From Novosphingobium colocasiae (GTDB lineage: Bacteria; Pseudomonadota; Alphaproteobacteria; Sphingomonadales; Sphingomonadaceae), in the NCBI RefSeq assembly GCF_014652555.1, contig NZ_BMZA01000012.1, forward strand, positions 1 to 64,000: DNA of 64,000 bases, written 5' to 3'. The position numbers and the translations under genes were made by a program. The notes beneath the pieces are model-generated. The model was not told where the DNA came from and made no database searches. It saw only the letters and a program-made list of their open reading frames with translations. Positions 15,807 through 25,086 of the stretch are shown one piece after another; position 1 is the first letter of the stretch; the number at the start of each line of letters is the position of its first letter.

Positions 15807-16023
15807 AAATCGGGAAAGGCTGCAGTCATTAAATGACCTGATGACGTGACCTGTGCGAGGTAGTTTGACCCCTGCCCGCACGCTGGTTAGCTTCTCGTTG
15901 CCGAAGATGACGAGACTTGCGGCAGAACAGGCGGTGGAGGTGATCCCCGCCTGAGCATCCTGCGCTGCGGCGCGACGACCCCAGCTTGGCAAATGTCCAG
16001 GCGCGGGTATGGAAAGGCAACTG

Positions 16024-16842
16024 ATGAACGGGCGCTATGACCAATTTACCGATCTAGCGTTTGAGCAACCAGCGCCTCACGTCCTCCGGGTCATCCTTAA
16101 CCGTCCCGGGCGCATGAACGCGGTAAACGCCCAGCTTCATCGACAATTGCATGAAATCTGGCCCGTGATCGATCGCGACCCGGACGTGCGCGTGGTCATC
16201 CTGACTGGTGCCGGACGGGCCTTTTGCGCCGGCGGCGACATGGGCGACATCGCTGCCGAAGCGGAGACCGACTCAGAACAGGTATTCGTCAGCAATTTCA
16301 GGGCGGCACGCGAACTGGTCGATGTGCTGATCAACTTCTCCAAGCCGGTCGTCTCCGCGATCAACGGGCCTGCCGTCGGAGCAGGCCTTGCCCTCGCCCT
16401 CCTGTCCGATATCTCGATCGCAGCGCGCGACGCGAAGCTGCTTGATGGGCACCTCCGCATCGGCCTGACCGCGGGCGACCATGCCGCGATCATCTGGCCA
16501 CTGCTGTGCGGCATGGCAAAGGCGAAGCTGCACCTGATGACCAACCGGCCACTGACCGGGGAGGACGCGGCCAACTGCAACCTGATCTCAATGGCGGTCG
16601 ACAAGTCGGAACTTGAGGCAACGGCTCTTGAGGTCGCTCAGGAACTGGCCGCAGTCGCCCCTACGGCGCTCGCGATGACCAAGCACGTGCTCAATCACTG
16701 GCTCCGCGAGAAGCGAGCAATCTTCGAGCTGTCCGCCGCATTCGAAATGGTGAACATGGCGGGTGGCGATGCCCGCGAGGCCATACGGGCAATGAATGCG
16801 GGCAGCAGTCCCATCTTCAGGCCTCGAACCCACCACATCTAG
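16024..16842 (+). CDS. Enoyl-CoA hydratase/isomerase family protein
   Basis: Crotonase of about 272 residues. The oxyanion segments GRAFCAGGDMGDIA and AINGPAVGAGLALAL are present. The usual hydratase Glu near the LP-R motif is replaced in LTAGDHAAIIWPLLCG, so the chemistry may be isomerisation, a retro-Claisen step or hydration using another acid. The ATG at 16024 has GAAAGG 6 bases upstream; an ATG at 16009 adds five residues. Only 8 bases separate it from the first acyl-CoA dehydrogenase, so the three genes to 19173 form one operon. Confidence 0.88.
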   Translation: MNGRYDQFTDLAFEQPAPHVLRVILNRPGRMNAVNAQLHRQLHEIWPVIDRDPDVRVVILTGAGRAFCAGGDMGDIAAEAETDSEQVFVSNFRAARELVDVLINFSKPVVSAINGPAVGAGLALALLSDISIAARDAKLLDGHLRIGLTAGDHAAIIWPLLCGMAKAKLHLMTNRPLTGEDAANCNLISMAVDKSELEATALEVAQELAAVAPTALAMTKHVLNHWLREKRAIFELSAAFEMVNMAGGDAREAIRAMNAGSSPIFRPRTHHI

Positions 16843-16850
16843 GATCCGAT

Positions 16851-17921
16851 ATGGACGAGAATGAACTGGCGATGCTGGGGGACAGCGTTCGAGAAGTCCT
16901 CCAGAGCGAATGTCCCCACGATATGGTGCTCCGCCACGTCGACGGTGAAGACCTGCGCGAACCCTTGTGGCGGACGGTAAAGGATCTTGGCTGGACCGCC
17001 TTGTCGGCGGGAGAAGAGTATGGTGGCCTTGGTCTCGGACCAGACGCCCTCGCCCTCCTCTATCGCGAACTTGGCACCGCGCTTGCCCCCGTCCCCTTGT
17101 TGCCAACGCTGATCGCCTCCGAACTGCTGTACCGGTTCGGAAACGCAGAACAGCGCTCGGAATGGTTGGGCGGAATCGCCGCTGGCGAACGTCGGGTTGC
17201 CCTCATGCAGATGGGTGCCACGCCCCTGCGCTTGGTGCGATCCGGTTCGAGTGTCAAACTTTATGGCACGGCAGAGCATGTCCTCGAGCTTAAAGGCGCT
17301 GACCTCGCCCTGGTCCTTGCTCGCAGCGATGAGGGTGAAACTGCGCGGGTCATGATCCATCTTCAGGAAGACGGGGTTGTTGCTTTCGAGCAACCGTTGG
17401 TCGACGTCACGCGCAGCTTCGGCAAGCTTCGACTGGACGCCCTCCAACTCCCCGCCGGGCGTGTACTTGGCGGCCCGCAGCTTGAGCATGCGATCGCCTG
17501 TCACGGCACGCTTGCCATTGCGGCGGACAGTACGGGCGGTGCCGATACCATTCTCGCCCTCACTGTCGAATACCTCAAGACGCGCGAGCAGTTCGGTCGC
17601 CTAATCGGTTCATTCCAAGCGCTCAAGCACCGCTGCGCAGACCACAAGATGGCACTGGTCGCGGCAGAGGCAATCCTTGACGATGCCGTCTCGTCGACCG
17701 CTGCCGACCAAGAAGCATGGCCGGACCTTTCCGCCGCAAAGGTGGCGGCCAGCGAAGCCTATGCCGCCTTGGCCCAGGATGCGGTCCAACTTCATGGCGG
17801 TATCGGTTTCACGTGGGAGCATGTGTGCCATCTCTTCCTCAAGCGGGCGAAGCTGAACCAGTCGCTGTTCGGCTCAACCGGATGGCATCTTGACCAGATC
17901 GGCCGGCAACTTGCCGCATAG
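16851..17921 (+). CDS. Acyl-CoA dehydrogenase (first subunit of a likely pair)
   Basis: FAD flavoprotein of 356 residues forming an alpha,beta-double bond in an acyl-CoA. The C-terminal helix domain shows EYLKTREQFGRLIGSFQALK and QLHGGIGFTWEHVCHLFL, the latter typical of the catalytic-Glu-bearing subunit in paired enzymes. The central FAD region is less conserved (no clear WITNG-type motif). It sits 10 bases before a second, longer dehydrogenase. In actinobacterial and proteobacterial steroid degradation such adjacent unequal pairs form alpha2beta2 heterotetramers acting on bulky side-chain CoA esters, and that assembly is inferred here. Confidence 0.9.
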   Translation: MDENELAMLGDSVREVLQSECPHDMVLRHVDGEDLREPLWRTVKDLGWTALSAGEEYGGLGLGPDALALLYRELGTALAPVPLLPTLIASELLYRFGNAEQRSEWLGGIAAGERRVALMQMGATPLRLVRSGSSVKLYGTAEHVLELKGADLALVLARSDEGETARVMIHLQEDGVVAFEQPLVDVTRSFGKLRLDALQLPAGRVLGGPQLEHAIACHGTLAIAADSTGGADTILALTVEYLKTREQFGRLIGSFQALKHRCADHKMALVAAEAILDDAVSSTAADQEAWPDLSAAKVAASEAYAALAQDAVQLHGGIGFTWEHVCHLFLKRAKLNQSLFGSTGWHLDQIGRQLAA

Positions 17922-17931
17922 GTATCCTCGG

Positions 17932-19173
17932 ATGACTGACACCATACCCGCCCCGTCCACGATCGAGCAGACGGAATCGCCGCTGGCCTTCAAGGAGGAT
18001 CTCGGAGCTTTCCGGCTGGCCTTGCGCAGTTGGATCGAACGCACTGTTCCCAAGGATTGGCGCGAACGACACTGCGGGGGGACCGCTGAAGAATTCGCCC
18101 GGTTCCAGCGCTGGTGGTTCGATCAGTTGCGCGCTGCCCGCTTGGCAAATTCCCACTGGCCGGTCGAATGGGGTGGGGAAGGCCTATCCCTGGCCCACCG
18201 GATCGTGATCTTCGAAGAGATGGCCCGAGCGCAAGCGCCCAGTGCCGAGATGTTCGTCATCTCGCTGTATCACCTTCCCGCAACGCTGTTCGCCCACGGC
18301 ACCGCCGCACAGCGCGAACGCTTTCTCAACGGGGTCGTGGAGCAGGGAGAGGTATGGGCACAAGGCTTTTCCGAACCGAATGCGGGGTCGGACCTGGCCT
18401 CCCTGCGCACCCGGGCCGAGCGCAAGACGATCGACGGGCGCGATGTCTATGTCGTCAATGGCCAGAAGACCTGGTCGTCATTTGGCATGTTTGCCGACTG
18501 GTACCTGTTGCTTGCCAGGACCGACCTCACCGCCCGCAAGCAAGCCGGTATCTCCTACTTCATCATGGACATGCGCGCGCCCGGCGTCACCGTGAGACCG
18601 ATCCGGCAGATCACCGGCGAATCCGAATTCGCGGAGGTGTTTCTCGATAACGTCGAAATCCCGGCTGAAAACCTCATCGGGAAAGAAAACGAGGGCTGGT
18701 CGATTGCGCAGTCCACCCTGGCGGCTGAGCGGGGCCTGATCATTTTCGAGGCGGTCGAACGCATGGCGATCGCCTTCGAACGCGAAGTGGAAATGGGTCG
18801 TGGAACCTGGATGAAGGACACTGCCTACCTACGTGAGTTTTCCGCTTTGTACGTCAAGATGAAGTCTATCCGCCTGCTGGTCAGACGCATGTTGAAGGAA
18901 GTGGAGCGCGACCCGCACATGGGCGGGTCCGAGACTGCAACCTATATCAAGCTTGGCTTTGCGGTTCTTCTCCAAGCTTACAACGAGTTCATGCTGCGCG
19001 TCAGCGGTTTTGACGCTCAATTTGAAAAGCCCGCGATCCGGAGTGCGGGGCATCACACCGCCAACCGGTTCGTGGACTATCTCTCCAGCTATTCGTGGAC
19101 CATCTCGGGCGGGTCTAACGAGATCATGCGCAACGTCGTTGCCGAGCGCATTCTCGGCTTGCCGCGCGGGTAA
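17932..19173 (+). CDS. Acyl-CoA dehydrogenase (second subunit of a likely pair)
   Basis: 414 residues with the full acyl-CoA dehydrogenase layout: helical N-terminal domain, flavin-binding middle (GFSEPNAGSDLASLRTRA and VNGQKTWSSFG) and C-terminal ISGGSNEIMRNVVAERILGL. ATG 17932 (MTDTIPAP) was chosen; an upstream in-frame ATG at 17890 lies inside the previous gene. It probably supplies the FAD-binding half to the shorter upstream protein. It ends the operon; the next gene is convergent after 120 bases. Confidence 0.92.
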   Translation: MTDTIPAPSTIEQTESPLAFKEDLGAFRLALRSWIERTVPKDWRERHCGGTAEEFARFQRWWFDQLRAARLANSHWPVEWGGEGLSLAHRIVIFEEMARAQAPSAEMFVISLYHLPATLFAHGTAAQRERFLNGVVEQGEVWAQGFSEPNAGSDLASLRTRAERKTIDGRDVYVVNGQKTWSSFGMFADWYLLLARTDLTARKQAGISYFIMDMRAPGVTVRPIRQITGESEFAEVFLDNVEIPAENLIGKENEGWSIAQSTLAAERGLIIFEAVERMAIAFEREVEMGRGTWMKDTAYLREFSALYVKMKSIRLLVRRMLKEVERDPHMGGSETATYIKLGFAVLLQAYNEFMLRVSGFDAQFEKPAIRSAGHHTANRFVDYLSSYSWTISGGSNEIMRNVVAERILGLPRG

Positions 19174-19293
19174 ACCACGCGCCGGGAACGGGACGAGGCA
19201 CCCGCCAGCCCGCGCGCTCGTCGTCAGTCGTTGTTGGCAGTGCCCCGTAAGACAGCCCGCTCTGCCAACAAAGCGGCAGGCCGGCACCGCCAT

Positions 19294-21042
19294 TCAATCC
19301 GCTCCCGTCGCAGGGACGATCGTCAACAGTTCGTTCGCGTCCAGGGCGTGGAGGGCCGCGATGTAACCAAAGGCAAACGAGGCGATGATGCTAGCCCCCG
19401 CTGCGGGATAGCAGCGGCCGAACACCGAAGCCGTCGAATTTCCGATCGCGTAGAGTCCTGGGATAGGCTCACCACTGGGCTTCACCACACGGGCATATTC
19501 GTCTGCGACGACCCCGCCCGCCGTCCCGACGTCGCCCGGGAAGATCGGGCACGCGTAGAACGGCCCTTGCTCGATAGCGCCCAAGTTAGAGTTGGGATGA
19601 ACCGAAGGGTCGCCATGAGCCCGATCGAAGGCCCGGCTGCCGCGCCCAAAGTCCTCATCGACCCCTGATGTGCAGAAGCGATTGAACCGGCTCACTTCCT
19701 CGCTCAGGCCGGCAGGATCGATCCCGCACTGAGCTGCCAGCTCCCCGAGGGTGTCCGCTTTCTTCATGTAGCCGGATTCGAACCACTGGTCCGGATTCTT
19801 GCCGGGAGGCTGGTTGCCCCATGGGTAGCGTTCGCGATGGCGTCGATCAAAGATTGCCCAGCAGGGCAGCCCTATGCCCTTTTCCCGCTTGCGCGCGAGC
19901 ATCCGCTCGCCGATTTCCATGTACGATCCCGCCTCGTTCGCCACGCGGCGACCATCCTGGTCGACCATGATGACGTGCGGAAGTGCGATGTCCATGTGAT
20001 GAAAGAATGGCAGAACCTTGCCATCGGGCATTACCGAGCCCTCTGGCCAGACGCCATCGAGCCCGCGCGAAGTGATGACCCACCAGGCAGTATCCATGCA
20101 GTCCGTCGCGGCGCCAAGATCGATGATGGCCCGAAGAACCTCTCCCGTGTCGCCCGGGTTGGCGTTAGTCCACGCGCTGCCCACGAGGCCGCCGGTCTGA
20201 TCCCTGCGATATTCATCGTCGCGCGAAAAACCGCCGGCGTTGCAGATCACGCCCGCGCGAACCCGAACCAGGACTTCCTCGCCATCCCGCATGGCCCTGA
20301 CGCCGCAAACCCGGCCACCCTCCACCACCAGCCCGGTAACGGGCGTGCTGCGGTGAAGTTGGATCCCGTGCTTCAGCGCAATCTGCAACATGCGGCCCTG
20401 AATGGCCGCGCCGTTGCATACGTTCAAACGGCCCAACAGCTTGTTGCGCATCATCAGGGCACCGAACCGGAGTGCCTTCAGCTTACCCGCCCAGGTCCGC
20501 TTCATCAGGAACAGGGTGGGAAACTCGTCGGCACCGATCGGCATCCCGAGTGAAATCGGATACATGGAAAGAAGGTCCTGCCACTCCCCCAGTTCCTTCA
20601 TGTTGAACGGCTCGGCCATAAGGGAGCGCCCCTCCGGCAATCCACCGGGGACTTCATCGTAATAGTCGGGCCAGTCGTCATGCGGGCGGCGGACCTTGAG
20701 GCCGAGGCCGCACAGGAATTTGATCACCCGCGGGGCGGCTTCCAGCAATGCGTCACGACGCCGGGGCGTTACGCCCGGACCACGATAGGTCACTACGTTG
20801 TTGAAATAGGTTCGAGCCTTCTCGATGCTGTCTTCGATGCCGTCCTGCTTCAACAGGTGATTGTCGGGGACCCACCAAACGCCTCCCGAGAAGCTGGTCG
20901 AGCCGCCGACCGTGTCCTGCTTTTCCAGGATCACGACGGACTTGCCCATCGCCTGGGCAGCAAGGGCAGCGGCCATGGAGCCGCCACCAGACCCCACGAT
21001 TACAAGATCATATTCATTGTCGAGTGGCGGATTGGGCACCAT
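19294..21042 (-). CDS. FAD-dependent dehydrogenase of the 3-ketosteroid delta-1-dehydrogenase family
   Basis: About 582 residues. An N-terminal dinucleotide fold (DLVIVGSGGGSMAAALAA, then VVILEKQDTVGGSTSFSGG) and a C-terminal FAD-closing segment (IPGLYAIGNSTASVFG) are seen. The late CYPAAGASIIASFAFGY keeps the tyrosine/glycine pair used by KSTDs to activate the 3-keto group, so ring dehydrogenation of a 3-keto polycyclic substrate is plausible. Related proteins also reduce fumarate or unsaturated ketones. ATG 21042 is used; earlier in-frame codons add about 20 basic residues without homology. It lies 109 bases behind a related gene on the same strand. Confidence 0.87.
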   Translation of the reverse strand: MVPNPPLDNEYDLVIVGSGGGSMAAALAAQAMGKSVVILEKQDTVGGSTSFSGGVWWVPDNHLLKQDGIEDSIEKARTYFNNVVTYRGPGVTPRRRDALLEAAPRVIKFLCGLGLKVRRPHDDWPDYYDEVPGGLPEGRSLMAEPFNMKELGEWQDLLSMYPISLGMPIGADEFPTLFLMKRTWAGKLKALRFGALMMRNKLLGRLNVCNGAAIQGRMLQIALKHGIQLHRSTPVTGLVVEGGRVCGVRAMRDGEEVLVRVRAGVICNAGGFSRDDEYRRDQTGGLVGSAWTNANPGDTGEVLRAIIDLGAATDCMDTAWWVITSRGLDGVWPEGSVMPDGKVLPFFHHMDIALPHVIMVDQDGRRVANEAGSYMEIGERMLARKREKGIGLPCWAIFDRRHRERYPWGNQPPGKNPDQWFESGYMKKADTLGELAAQCGIDPAGLSEEVSRFNRFCTSGVDEDFGRGSRAFDRAHGDPSVHPNSNLGAIEQGPFYACPIFPGDVGTAGGVVADEYARVVKPSGEPIPGLYAIGNSTASVFGRCYPAAGASIIASFAFGYIAALHALDANELLTIVPATGAD

Positions 21043-21151
21043 GGTGTGATTTTCTTCCCGCTGTTGGGTGCGCGCATCAAGACTGGGCGCACGCTGCAAA
21101 CTTTATGAAACCGGCGTACAGCGCATCGATCTGCCCAGCCGATCGACAGGA

Positions 21152-22888
21152 TCAGTCGGCGGCCGCGTCCGGGATTGCCCCTCCCATGTGCTGGCCAGCG
21201 ATGAAGCCGAACGTAACGGCCGGCCCCAGCGTGAAACCGCCCGCCGGTGAATTACCTCCGCCCATGGTATTGAGATCGTTGCCAGCAGCATAGAGCCCGG
21301 GAATGGGACCGCCATCGGCACCCAGAACCTGCGCATTCCCATTGGTCCGCAGGCCGGCGAGCGTACTGAAATCTCCTGGAAGGATCTTGACCGCGAAAAA
21401 GGGGCCGTGCTCCAGTGCGCGCAGGCTCGGATTTGGCTTGTTCAAAGGATCGCCATTGCGCTTGTCCAGCGGGCTTTCGCCCCTGTGGAACTCGGGATCG
21501 ACGCCCTGATTGGCGTTGGCATTGAAGGTGGCGACCTGAGCGGCGAAACCCGCCTGATCGATGCCGCACTTGCGTGCCAGTTCATCAAGTGTGTCGGCCT
21601 TGATAACATAGCCCGAGCGGACATGATGGCCGTGGGGCAATGGCGAGGGGCGAACCACGCCAATGCCAAAGCGCGAGACGGCCTGCTGGTCGGCGATGAG
21701 CCAGGCCTCTATTGGGGCATTACCCGCAGCCTTGGCCATGGCACGCACCAGGTCGTTGCCGATCGCGGTTTCCCGCTCGAAGCGCTTGCCCTGGCCGTTG
21801 ACGATGATGAAGCCCGGCTTGGACCTGTCCACCCCGTGGGCATAGAGATCATGGCCGCCCCGGCGATTCGGAACCCGGGACACCGGCCACCACGAGGTGG
21901 TGTTGAACATCCGGTCCTCGATCTTCCCGCCGACCTCTTCAGCCATGCGAATGCCGTCCCCGGTGCAGCCCTCCTTGGCCATCGGGAATGCCTGCTCGGC
22001 AAGGCGGGGGATGGGTGCGAGAGCCTTGCGGCGGGCCATGTCGTGCGGATAACCGCCGGTGGCGAGAACGACCCCCTTGCGCGCCAAAATCCGGACCGGC
22101 CGTCCTTCGCGCATGGCCATGGCCCCGATCACGCGGCCGTTTTCCTGGATCAGCGAGGTGACTGCGGTGGACCGCCACAGCGGCGTCCCGCTGTCGAACA
22201 CCGCCTTCGCCATTCGTCCAACCAGCGCGCTGCCACTGGCCAGACGCATCGCCTGACGCTTCGTGACCATATCACGCACATGTTCGATCATTCGGCCCGC
22301 TACCAGCTTGAACGACGCCTTCGACCGCCAGACATTGAAGAAATCGCCCAGTTCGCGGGCCGAGACCATCATGCCCATGAAGGTCATAGTCGGAATCGGT
22401 TTGGCGAGATGGTAGGCATTTTTGCCCAGTTCGCGGGCATCATAAAGCGGGACGGTTAGGGTACGACCCTTATCCTTGGCACCCGGCAAATGGGGATGAT
22501 TGTCGGCCACGGCATCGTTGCGGACGAACTTCATCGACGGATAGGCGTTCCGATAGGCCTCGACCATACGCGGAGCGTGGGTGAGATAGGAATCGACGAT
22601 TTCCTCGTTGTAGACGTCCCTCGCCTCAGCCTGGACGTAGGCCTTGGCTTCTTCCCTGCTATCCGCGATGCCGTCGGCAAGGGAAAGCGGGTTCAGTGGA
22701 ATCCAGAGCATTCCGCCCGACCGCGCTGCAGTGCCACCAAAGGTCTCGGTCTTTTCCACGAGCAGTACATCGAGACGAGCGAGCTTTGCAGACATCGCCG
22801 CAGACAACCCCCCCGCCCCGGAACCCACCACCAGCACATCGACGGTAATCTCATTGGCAACCGCCTGCTTCGAGTTTGTGTCTTGCAT
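21152..22888 (-). CDS. FAD-dependent oxidoreductase, KSTD/fumarate-reductase-like
   Basis: 578 residues, same architecture as the downstream paralogue: DVLVVGSGAGGLSAAMSA, LLVEKTETFGGTAARSGG, and a C-terminal IPGLYAAGNDLNTMGGGNS leading to FTLGPAVTFGFIAGQ. Where the paralogue has CYPAAGAS this protein has GGGNSPAGGF, so the tyrosine typical of true KSTDs is absent. It may therefore act on a different ring position, run as a reductase, or use another acid. The gene is first in a two-gene minus transcript and divergent from a flavin monooxygenase; the long gap upstream should hold both promoters. Confidence 0.85.
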   Translation of the reverse strand: MQDTNSKQAVANEITVDVLVVGSGAGGLSAAMSAKLARLDVLLVEKTETFGGTAARSGGMLWIPLNPLSLADGIADSREEAKAYVQAEARDVYNEEIVDSYLTHAPRMVEAYRNAYPSMKFVRNDAVADNHPHLPGAKDKGRTLTVPLYDARELGKNAYHLAKPIPTMTFMGMMVSARELGDFFNVWRSKASFKLVAGRMIEHVRDMVTKRQAMRLASGSALVGRMAKAVFDSGTPLWRSTAVTSLIQENGRVIGAMAMREGRPVRILARKGVVLATGGYPHDMARRKALAPIPRLAEQAFPMAKEGCTGDGIRMAEEVGGKIEDRMFNTTSWWPVSRVPNRRGGHDLYAHGVDRSKPGFIIVNGQGKRFERETAIGNDLVRAMAKAAGNAPIEAWLIADQQAVSRFGIGVVRPSPLPHGHHVRSGYVIKADTLDELARKCGIDQAGFAAQVATFNANANQGVDPEFHRGESPLDKRNGDPLNKPNPSLRALEHGPFFAVKILPGDFSTLAGLRTNGNAQVLGADGGPIPGLYAAGNDLNTMGGGNSPAGGFTLGPAVTFGFIAGQHMGGAIPDAAAD

Positions 22889-23375
22889 AGTGCCTGTCTC
22901 TTTTTTGAGGGCGCTTCCTGCGCGCTCCTGTGCATTGACAACCGGGTGGCAAGACGGCTGCGGCGAAATGAAGCGCCTGCTGCCCGCCGGCGTTTGCCGT
23001 GTGCGTCAAGGAACCTTCTGCAGCAACGACCACCGGCATCCGAACCCTGAACGATCGACCGAGACAGGGATGATCGACCGCACTGCGCCGCAACAAGTTC
23101 GCAGGCACCCACTGCACGCAGAGGTTCATCACCGGCAAACCGCGCACAGCACCGATCGCGATCGATTCATCCTCTGCCCATCCAGACTGCCAGTCTATGC
23201 CCACAGTCCGGTACGTCCACATCCGAGACCAGGCCCACGATCACATATCAGCATGCTGATCTGCCACGATACCTGCATTGCGGCAGGCCAAGCTAGATGA
23301 CGAAAATTCCCGCTGAATATATGAGCGATCCGTCGCCTGCACGGCTTAGCCGGAAGAATTGGAGCTCCTCACCAA
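22889..23375. promoter_or_regulatory. 487-bp divergent intergenic region with a perfect palindrome
   Basis: No gene seen. The 14-bp palindrome ATCAGCATGCTGAT lies at 23247-23260, about 115 bases before the flavin monooxygenase start and 360 from the KSTD-like gene. It is a candidate operator for one of the GntR, IclR or LysR regulators in the window. GGAGCTCC at 23360-23367 provides the ribosome site of the plus-strand gene. Confidence 0.45.
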
Positions 23376-25004
23376 ATGAGTGAAACAGTCAAGAGCGGGT
23401 TGTACCCCGTAGTGATCGTGGGCGGCGGCCCGGTGGGGCTCACCCTGTCGCTGACGCTTGCCCACTTCGGCATTCGGTCGGTGCTGCTCGAACGCAATCC
23501 GACCACCACTTCACATCCCAAAATGGACATCACCAACGGGCGCAGCATGGAGCTGTTTCAGCGCGTCGGTGCCCTGGACGTGATGCGGTCGGTCGCAACC
23601 GCGCCGGATGCGCCGTTCGACGTATCATGGATCACCACGCTTAACGGCCATGAACTGGCTCGCTTCATCTATCCGGGTTCGGCGGGGTTCGAGGCGCGGA
23701 TAAAGGGCAACAACGATGGTTCCCAACCGCATCTGGCGCCGATCCGCGCATCGCAGATCATGGTTGAACCCGCTCTCAAGGCACTGGCCGATCGCCACCC
23801 GCTGATCGACGTCCGCTTCGCGGTACGCTGCGAAGATTTCACCAAGACGGACGAAGGCTTCGTTATCAATGTCCGGCGCGCGCACGACGGCAAGACCGAA
23901 GCCGTGCGCGGCCAATTCCTGGTCGGCTGCGATGGTGGAAGCAGCGTGGTGCGCGGACATCTGGGCATCGGGCTTTCCGGCCAGTCGCGGCTGCCCGAGC
24001 GCTTCATCACCCACTTCCGCTCCAACGCGCGCCACCTGCTTCAACGCTGGGGCCCGTCATGGCATTATCAATCTAGCCTGGGCACGCTCGTGGCGCAGAA
24101 CGACTGGGATACGTGGACGCTGCTGTCACGCCTGCCCGAGGGGATGACCGCCGCCCAGGCCAATCCGTCCGATTTGCTGGCGACCTTTGCCGGCGAGCCT
24201 TTCGACCACAGCGTGATGGTATGCAATGCGTGGTCCCCGAACCTTCTGGTGGCTGACAGCTATGGAGCGGGTCGCGCTTTCATCGCCGGGGATGCCGCTC
24301 ATCAATATATCCCCACTGGCGGATATGGCATGAATACGGGAATTGGCGACGCGGTCGACATAGGCTGGAAACTGGCGGCAACGTTGCATGGCTTTGGCGG
24401 ACCGGGGTTGGTGGCGAGCTACGATGCCGAGCGCCGCCCAGTGGGAGCGCGAAACCTGGCGGGATCGGGCAGGCACAACGCGACCCGTATCGAGATCGCC
24501 AGCCTTTACGCTGGGCGGGATCTTGGCGGAGCAGGTTCGGGGCCCGCGCGAGAGGAGGTCGGCGCGCGGATCGCAGCGATCGGCAATGCCGAAAACGAAA
24601 GCTACGGCATCGAACTCGGCTACTGGTATGCCGACTCTCCCATCGTCTGTCATGAACCCGGAGTAGAAGCGCCGCAGGACCCGCTCCGCTACGAACCCAC
24701 GACCGTTTCCGGCGTCAGGCTGCCGACCGCGATCCTGGAAGACGGCGTGGGCCTTTACGACCGGCTCGGCCAGTGGTTCACGTTGATCCACTACGGCGAT
24801 CCGGTAGCGCAAGCCTTTGCGGACGCAGCCCGGGAGATGAATCTGCCCCTGTCGTTGCTGGACCTTCAGGGTTCTCCCCTTGCCCGCCAGATCCATGGTG
24901 GCCGTACTCTGCTGGTCCGCCCCGACACGCACATCGCCTGGCGCGGAATGCCCGGTGACGAGGCGGATGCTGCGAAGGTATTGCGGACCGCTGCAGGCTG
25001 GTAG
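23376..25004 (+). CDS. FAD-dependent aromatic-ring monooxygenase (phenol hydroxylase-like)
   Basis: 542-residue group-A flavin hydroxylase. It has the NAD(P)H/FAD motifs GGGPVGLTLSLTLAH (about 12-26), a central GCDGGSSVVR and FIAGDAAHQYIPTGGYG with NTGIGDAVDIGWKLA. The C-terminal thioredoxin-like region (from about 430) is short, as in MhpA/TfdB relatives. It would insert one oxygen ortho to a phenolic hydroxyl using NAD(P)H, giving a catechol for the VOC-type protein; that link is inferred. It stands alone on the plus strand, with its own promoter upstream and a strong palindromic terminator 14 bases after the stop. Confidence 0.9.
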   Translation: MSETVKSGLYPVVIVGGGPVGLTLSLTLAHFGIRSVLLERNPTTTSHPKMDITNGRSMELFQRVGALDVMRSVATAPDAPFDVSWITTLNGHELARFIYPGSAGFEARIKGNNDGSQPHLAPIRASQIMVEPALKALADRHPLIDVRFAVRCEDFTKTDEGFVINVRRAHDGKTEAVRGQFLVGCDGGSSVVRGHLGIGLSGQSRLPERFITHFRSNARHLLQRWGPSWHYQSSLGTLVAQNDWDTWTLLSRLPEGMTAAQANPSDLLATFAGEPFDHSVMVCNAWSPNLLVADSYGAGRAFIAGDAAHQYIPTGGYGMNTGIGDAVDIGWKLAATLHGFGGPGLVASYDAERRPVGARNLAGSGRHNATRIEIASLYAGRDLGGAGSGPAREEVGARIAAIGNAENESYGIELGYWYADSPIVCHEPGVEAPQDPLRYEPTTVSGVRLPTAILEDGVGLYDRLGQWFTLIHYGDPVAQAFADAAREMNLPLSLLDLQGSPLARQIHGGRTLLVRPDTHIAWRGMPGDEADAAKVLRTAAGW

Positions 25005-25018
25005 GCAGCAAATCAGCG

Positions 25019-25060
25019 GGCTAATGGTGCGAGCCTTCGCGAAGGCTCGCACCATTAGCC
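25019..25060. terminator. Perfect 42-bp palindrome between convergent genes
   Basis: The arms (from GGCTAATGGTGCGAGCC inward, meeting at TTCGCGAA) pair without mismatch over 21 bp. It sits between the flavin monooxygenase stop (25004) and the CoA ligase stop (25087), as expected for a bidirectional terminator, though no long T-run follows on either side. A second short palindrome, GGCGATCGCC, lies at 25064-25073. Confidence 0.75.
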
Positions 25061-25086
25061 ACAGGCGATCGCCCTGTTTCGCCTGA

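Noticed and set aside
21407..22459. 350-codon plus-strand frame
   Set aside because: Mirrors the KSTD-like gene on the minus strand and shows no motif.
25064..25073. GGCGATCGCC as a special repeat element
   Set aside because: A single 10-bp GC-rich palindrome is expected by chance in this composition; it only matters as part of the terminator region.
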